Assembly: GCA_023667395.1 (NCBI GenBank) | Contig: JAMPAC010000008.1 | Coordinates: forward strand, 1-55,044 | Length of the DNA stretch: 55,044 bases | Reading direction: 5' to 3' | DNA from: Blautia sp. | Lineage (GTDB): Bacteria; Bacillota; Clostridia; Lachnospirales; Lachnospiraceae | In this document: positions 51,941 to 55,044 of the stretch, one piece after another | How positions within the stretch are numbered: position 1 is the first letter of the stretch | Layout of the letters: every line of letters begins with the position of its first letter | Notes under the pieces: generated by a model | What the model was told of the DNA's origin: nothing | Seen by the model: the letters and a program-made list of their open reading frames with translations, nothing else | Databases searched by the model: none | Program-made: the position numbers and the translations under genes

Positions 51941-52257
51941 GTTTTGGGGATAATTCTGTTGTGAAGGAATCACAGTTTGGAGATGGGAATACGATGTATA
52001 TTGAAACTGCTCCGTCCAATATACCGGAAGAGTATTGGGGAGAACTTAATACTGTTTTTACTCTTTTACTAAATCAAAAAAAACATACCAGAAGAACAGC
52101 AGGCAGTTGTTCGTGATGCAATAAATTGTGTAAAAGCAAAGATACGAAAGGGCTAATTTCATTTATCAAAAAAAATAAAGATGGGTTTATGGCAAATATT
52201 TTGAGTAATTTTGTCTCATCAGGTTTATTGAAGCTTTTAAACAACTTATGCAGGTAA
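51931..52257 (+). pseudogene. Frameshifted small gene sharing QFGxxNTxY with its neighbour
   Basis: From ATG 51931 (AAGGGGG ten bases upstream) the frame reads SFGDNSVVKESQFGDGNTMY and continues to an A8 run at 52076-52083, after which it turns to nonsense and stops at 52116. One base fewer gives KNIPEEQQAVVRDAINCVKAK. A second shift near 52131-52145 then gives DTKGLISFIKKNKDGF and FMANILSNFVSSGLLKLL, ending at TAA 52255-52257. Restored length is about 108 residues. Two lesions or assembly errors would explain it; the A8 run makes slippage plausible. Confidence 0.55.
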
Positions 52258-52390
52258 TATAATGCGATGGCAAACCGACATAAAAACGGGGTCATTCAGA
52301 GCGGTTTGCCCCGGACATAATGAGAGATATTAAAAACGCTGAAAATCAAGCATTTTTGAGCACTCCGCAATACACATATAAGTAAATTAT

Positions 52391-52469
52391 AGGAACCCCC
52401 GAAAAAAGGGCAGACTTTCCCAGCGGAAGTCTGAGTGGGCTTTTTCAAATATCAAGGTTCCTGTTTTTT
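52391..52469 (+). terminator. Composite hairpin with T run
   Basis: Outer stem AGGAACC (52391-52397) / GGTTCCT (52456-52462), inner stem CAGACTTTCC/GGAAGTCTG (52411-52420/52425-52433, one bulge), then a run of six T (52464-52469). Acts like a terminator; the two-level fold could also be part of a small RNA. Confidence 0.45.
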
Positions 52470-52639
52470 ACTCCAGTCGCACTCCAAGCGCCCATATATT
52501 GCGGAATGTTTCGGATACAATGGAATACCAGATCGGTCAATATGGCAGAAAATGAGGGCGTGGCGGAGCAGTTAAAATCTGATGACTGGCTGGTTTATTC
52601 CCTGTAGTATCTATATGATCGTCGACATATGCATAAAGC

Positions 52640-52677
52640 AAGGGTAAAGTCTATGGAATCAACGGGACTTTACCCTT
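52640..52677 (+). terminator. Strong hairpin terminator
   Basis: AAGGGTAAAGTC (52640-52651) and GACTTTACCCTT (52666-52677) form a perfect 12-pair stem with a 14-base loop and T-rich 3' flank. It isolates the ParB-AAA gene from upstream transcription. Confidence 0.65.
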
Positions 52678-52795
52678 TTCCTATAAATTTGTATTGCGGA
52701 ATATGATACCTGATGTTATGATTTAGTAGGCAAGATCGTTGGAAAGCTATGCACAGTATTGGATTGGAAAGTCCCGGAAGTTATAAACTGCCATA

Positions 52796-52824
52796 TTGTT
52801 ATCAAAGTGCGAATATGGTAAAAT
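52796..52824 (+). promoter_or_regulatory. Promoter of the ParB-AAA gene
   Basis: TTGTTA (52796-52801), 17 bases, TAAAAT (52819-52824). The motif ATGGTAAAAT recurs near 52886, closer to the gene, as a possible second site. Confidence 0.5.
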
Positions 52825-52956
52825 GTTAACACGGAAAGGCATTGTGTCAACGTCTGATTCCATGTGCGCTGAAGCGCATGGAAACATGGTAAAATATGTC
52901 CGTATTCAAAACAAACGGCGGGCATTCGGAGTGTTTGGAAGCGAGTGAGGAGAACA

Positions 52957-55044
52957 ATGTCGGAGGAAGTCAAAACAGGTGAATCAAAGGGTAAAATAAG
53001 CAGAAATATCAAGAATCTGTATCTGGATCCCAATAATTACAGATTTGTTGACGACTTGAATTATGAGAAAGTCAGTGATGAAAAACTGCAGGACGAGAAG
53101 GTTCAGCGCCGTACCCGTGGACTGATTGAAGGCGCCAAACGAGAGAAGATAAAAGATCTGATAGACAGCTTCAAAGCCAACGGCTATTTAAAGGTCGATG
53201 TGATACAGCTGAGAGACCTGGGAGACAATCATTTTCCTGTAATAGAAGGAAACCGCCGTGTCGCAGCGTTGAAATGCCTTCAGGAAGATTATAAGAACGG
53301 ACTGTCCATCGGAAAGCTGGATCCCCAGATCTTTTCCAGTGTCCCCTCCGAGATCAATGAGGACAAAGATGGTCTGGATCACCTCATCGTTATGGGGCTC
53401 AAACATATCAGCGGAAATAAGAAGTGGGCGGCGATCAATCAGGCGCAGCTGATCTATGATTACTTGCTGAAATACTGGGAGGACAAAGAGGTATATTGGG
53501 AAAAAGAAACGGAATTGTGTAATTCTCTTGGAATTTCAAAGACAAAACTGAGAAACTCCCAGAGGGCATATCGTTTTATCAACGCTTATAAAAAAAGTGA
53601 TTATGGGGATCAGTTTACCAGCGACAAGTTCTCTATTTTTGAGGAAACAACCAAGAGACCGATATTGAGGGAATGGCTGGGGTGGGATGATAATTCATAT
53701 ACTGCCACAAACCGAACCAACGAAGAGCGCTTTTTCTCCTGGATTTCCCAAGTCGATGAGGGGAATGATGATGAACTGTCCGGGGAGGACAGTGAAGAAT
53801 TCGGGGAAGACAGCGGATTTGCCGTGGAAAGGGAAACCAGGGAACCGATCATAACCAAGGCATTTGAAATCCGTGACCTGGCTACGTTTATCAAAAATGA
53901 GGATATGCTCTTTTCCATGGAAGAATGTGGCAGCGTCAGTAAAGTCATGTATGAAAAAGGAATTGACGGCAGAACTACCATTGATAAGGCAATGTCGGCT
54001 GTCAGGGAGAATGTCCGGACGATCAAAAGATTTGCGGATATATTGGAAGAGGAAGATGTCTCTTCTTTGAAAGAAGTGGAGAGAAATCTGGGAGAACTGA
54101 TCCCCAGGGAGAAAATCTCGGAACTTTCCAACAGTGGCGTGAAGGAAATCTTTTCAGCGGGAAAGATAACGCACTTCGCAGAGGTCCGGATACAGCAGTT
54201 TAAAAAAATCGCCGGGATGGATATTGAAAATTTACGCAGGGTCAATCTGTTTGCAGGCCCTAATAATTCCGGAAAGACTACTATCCTGGAGGCAATTTAT
54301 CTCTTGTGCCATCAAAACGATATCGGCGCACTTCTGGAAATGGCAAAGTCCAGAAACCGCGCTACAGGAGTGACGCCGCAGTACCTGTATTCCCTGCTGG
54401 AGCAGAATATAGCGATCGGGGGAGAGTTTAATGCCTGCGCTGTCTCCGCGGCTATTGCCAGATATCAGGATCCCAATGTGGAGAAATATGATGATTATAT
54501 CACCTCCGTTCAGGCTGACGGAGAAGTGGAGGATCAGTCCGCCTGCATGAAACTGCATTTGTACGGATCCAACCAGCCCAATCGGGAATATGCGTCCATA
54601 CAGCATATCTGCAGAACGATTTACAGCAGCCCTTATCATTACCAGCCGGAGCAGTTGTATCAGCTATATGCGAAAGCAGTGGAAGCTAAGATAAACGGAG
54701 AAATGGTTTTTGGAAAGGTGCTGGAATTTATCAGAAGAATCGATCCCAAAATCAGAAATATCTTTCTGGTGGAAGAAAACGGCGAAAAGAGTTTTCGGGT
54801 TGATTCAGAAGCTTTTCAGGAAAAAACGATGGAATTGTCCAGCTACGGTGAAGGCCTGGTGAGAATTTTTGAACTGGCGCTGAGCGTTTCAAACTGCAGG
54901 AACGGTGTACTCCTGATCGATGAATTTGAGGCGGCGATCCATTATTCGCTGTTGGTAGAATTTACAAGGTTCATCCATGAACTGGCGGATGAATTTTATT
55001 TGTTTTATGATGCGGATGATATGGGAGTCACAGGACGGCTTGAG
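52957..55044 (+). CDS. ParB-like/AAA ATPase fusion (partial, runs off the window)
   Basis: The first 696 codons of a longer protein. Residues about 15-110 look like a ParB/sulfiredoxin-fold domain: LYLDPNNYRF, a helical stretch and VIEGNRRVAAL with EGNRR at 97-101. A helical region follows to about 260, an acidic linker (about 265-290), another helical region to about 405, then an SMC/OLD-type ATPase: FAGPNNSGKTT (Walker A, 434-442) and VLLIDEFEAAIHY (Walker B, D655-E656), with an SSYGEG-type signature before it. ParB-like domains bind DNA and nucleotide. With an overcoming-lysogenisation-like ATPase the combination suggests a DNA-sensing or defence machine, which is inference. GTGAGGAG precedes the ATG. 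The C-terminus is not in the window. Confidence 0.75.
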   Translation, partial: MSEEVKTGESKGKISRNIKNLYLDPNNYRFVDDLNYEKVSDEKLQDEKVQRRTRGLIEGAKREKIKDLIDSFKANGYLKVDVIQLRDLGDNHFPVIEGNRRVAALKCLQEDYKNGLSIGKLDPQIFSSVPSEINEDKDGLDHLIVMGLKHISGNKKWAAINQAQLIYDYLLKYWEDKEVYWEKETELCNSLGISKTKLRNSQRAYRFINAYKKSDYGDQFTSDKFSIFEETTKRPILREWLGWDDNSYTATNRTNEERFFSWISQVDEGNDDELSGEDSEEFGEDSGFAVERETREPIITKAFEIRDLATFIKNEDMLFSMEECGSVSKVMYEKGIDGRTTIDKAMSAVRENVRTIKRFADILEEEDVSSLKEVERNLGELIPREKISELSNSGVKEIFSAGKITHFAEVRIQQFKKIAGMDIENLRRVNLFAGPNNSGKTTILEAIYLLCHQNDIGALLEMAKSRNRATGVTPQYLYSLLEQNIAIGGEFNACAVSAAIARYQDPNVEKYDDYITSVQADGEVEDQSACMKLHLYGSNQPNREYASIQHICRTIYSSPYHYQPEQLYQLYAKAVEAKINGEMVFGKVLEFIRRIDPKIRNIFLVEENGEKSFRVDSEAFQEKTMELSSYGEGLVRIFELALSVSNCRNGVLLIDEFEAAIHYSLLVEFTRFIHELADEFYLFYDADDMGVTGRLE

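Larger units (their letters stand above)
52258..52956. other. Non-coding region with hairpins and terminators
   Basis: No credible gene in about 700 bases. It holds a nine-pair stem GGCAAACCG/CGGTTTGCC (52269-52277/52302-52310), a composite terminator near 52391-52469, a strong terminator at 52640-52677, the promoter of the ParB-AAA gene at 52796-52824, and a hairpin near 52860-52881 in its leader. The stretch 52471-52640 shows no clear features. Confidence 0.5.

Noticed and set aside
52021-52116. Programmed -1 frameshift at the A8 run
   Set aside because: Restoring the frame needs a +1 (one base fewer) shift, not -1, and a second shift follows downstream; decay or sequence error is simpler.

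Overview
The window looks like chromosome from a Gram-positive gut anaerobe of the Lachnospiraceae (Clostridia). The evidence is roughly 50% GC, strong AGGAGG-type ribosome binding sites, TTGACA/TATAAT promoters with 17-base spacers, and gene families common in that group: DUF1703 and DUF4143 ATPases, DUF4173, DUF5107, the DUF4358-MBOAT-DHHW cassette, and a long TPR/acidic protein beginning with a DKYEYK motif. No tRNA, rRNA, CRISPR array or intact transposase was seen. Family names come from motif recognition by eye; no database was searched.

Layout. 1-2700: tail of an unknown gene, then a promoter, a 330-base leader and a two-gene RNA-repair cassette (ATP-dependent RNA ligase and an HD-phosphoesterase/polynucleotide kinase), with a hairpin repeat in front of both genes. 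2.7-10.5 kb: an AAA/PD-(D/E)XK protein, a MarR-MATE efflux operon with a perfect palindromic operator on its promoter, a BlaI/BlaR1-type pair whose receptor carries an RCC1-like region, and a TauE/SafE permease. 10.7-20.8 kb: sugar metabolism (PfkB kinase, GH42 beta-galactosidase, DUF5107-TPR protein), two orphan genes and a solute-binding lipoprotein gene broken by a palindromic insertion and an in-frame TGA. 21-31 kb: DUF2975/XRE pair, membrane proteins, HicAB-type toxin-antitoxin pair, second MATE exporter, a cut-down solute-binding protein, a membrane-TPR protein, an acetyltransferase and an orphan.

31-43.3 kb: a DUF4143 ATPase, a hairpin-rich non-coding stretch, an SGNH esterase, a heterodimeric ABC exporter with one degenerate ATPase site, an O-acylation cassette (DUF4358, MBOAT, DHHW), a HAD phosphatase and rsmA. 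43.4-50.5 kb: a 1110-residue TPR/repeat/acidic protein with an AAA-like end, glgB, and an intact solute-binding lipoprotein. 50.5-55 kb is an accessory region: a decayed ABC transporter, an AT-rich pair of small genes sharing a QFGxxNTxY motif (the second frameshifted), hairpins and terminators, and the first 696 codons of a ParB-like/AAA ATPase fusion that runs off the window.

The strongest candidates for less-described biology are the RNA-repair cassette, the BlaR1-RCC1 receptor, the ParB-AAA protein and the structured non-coding region near 32.5-32.9 kb.
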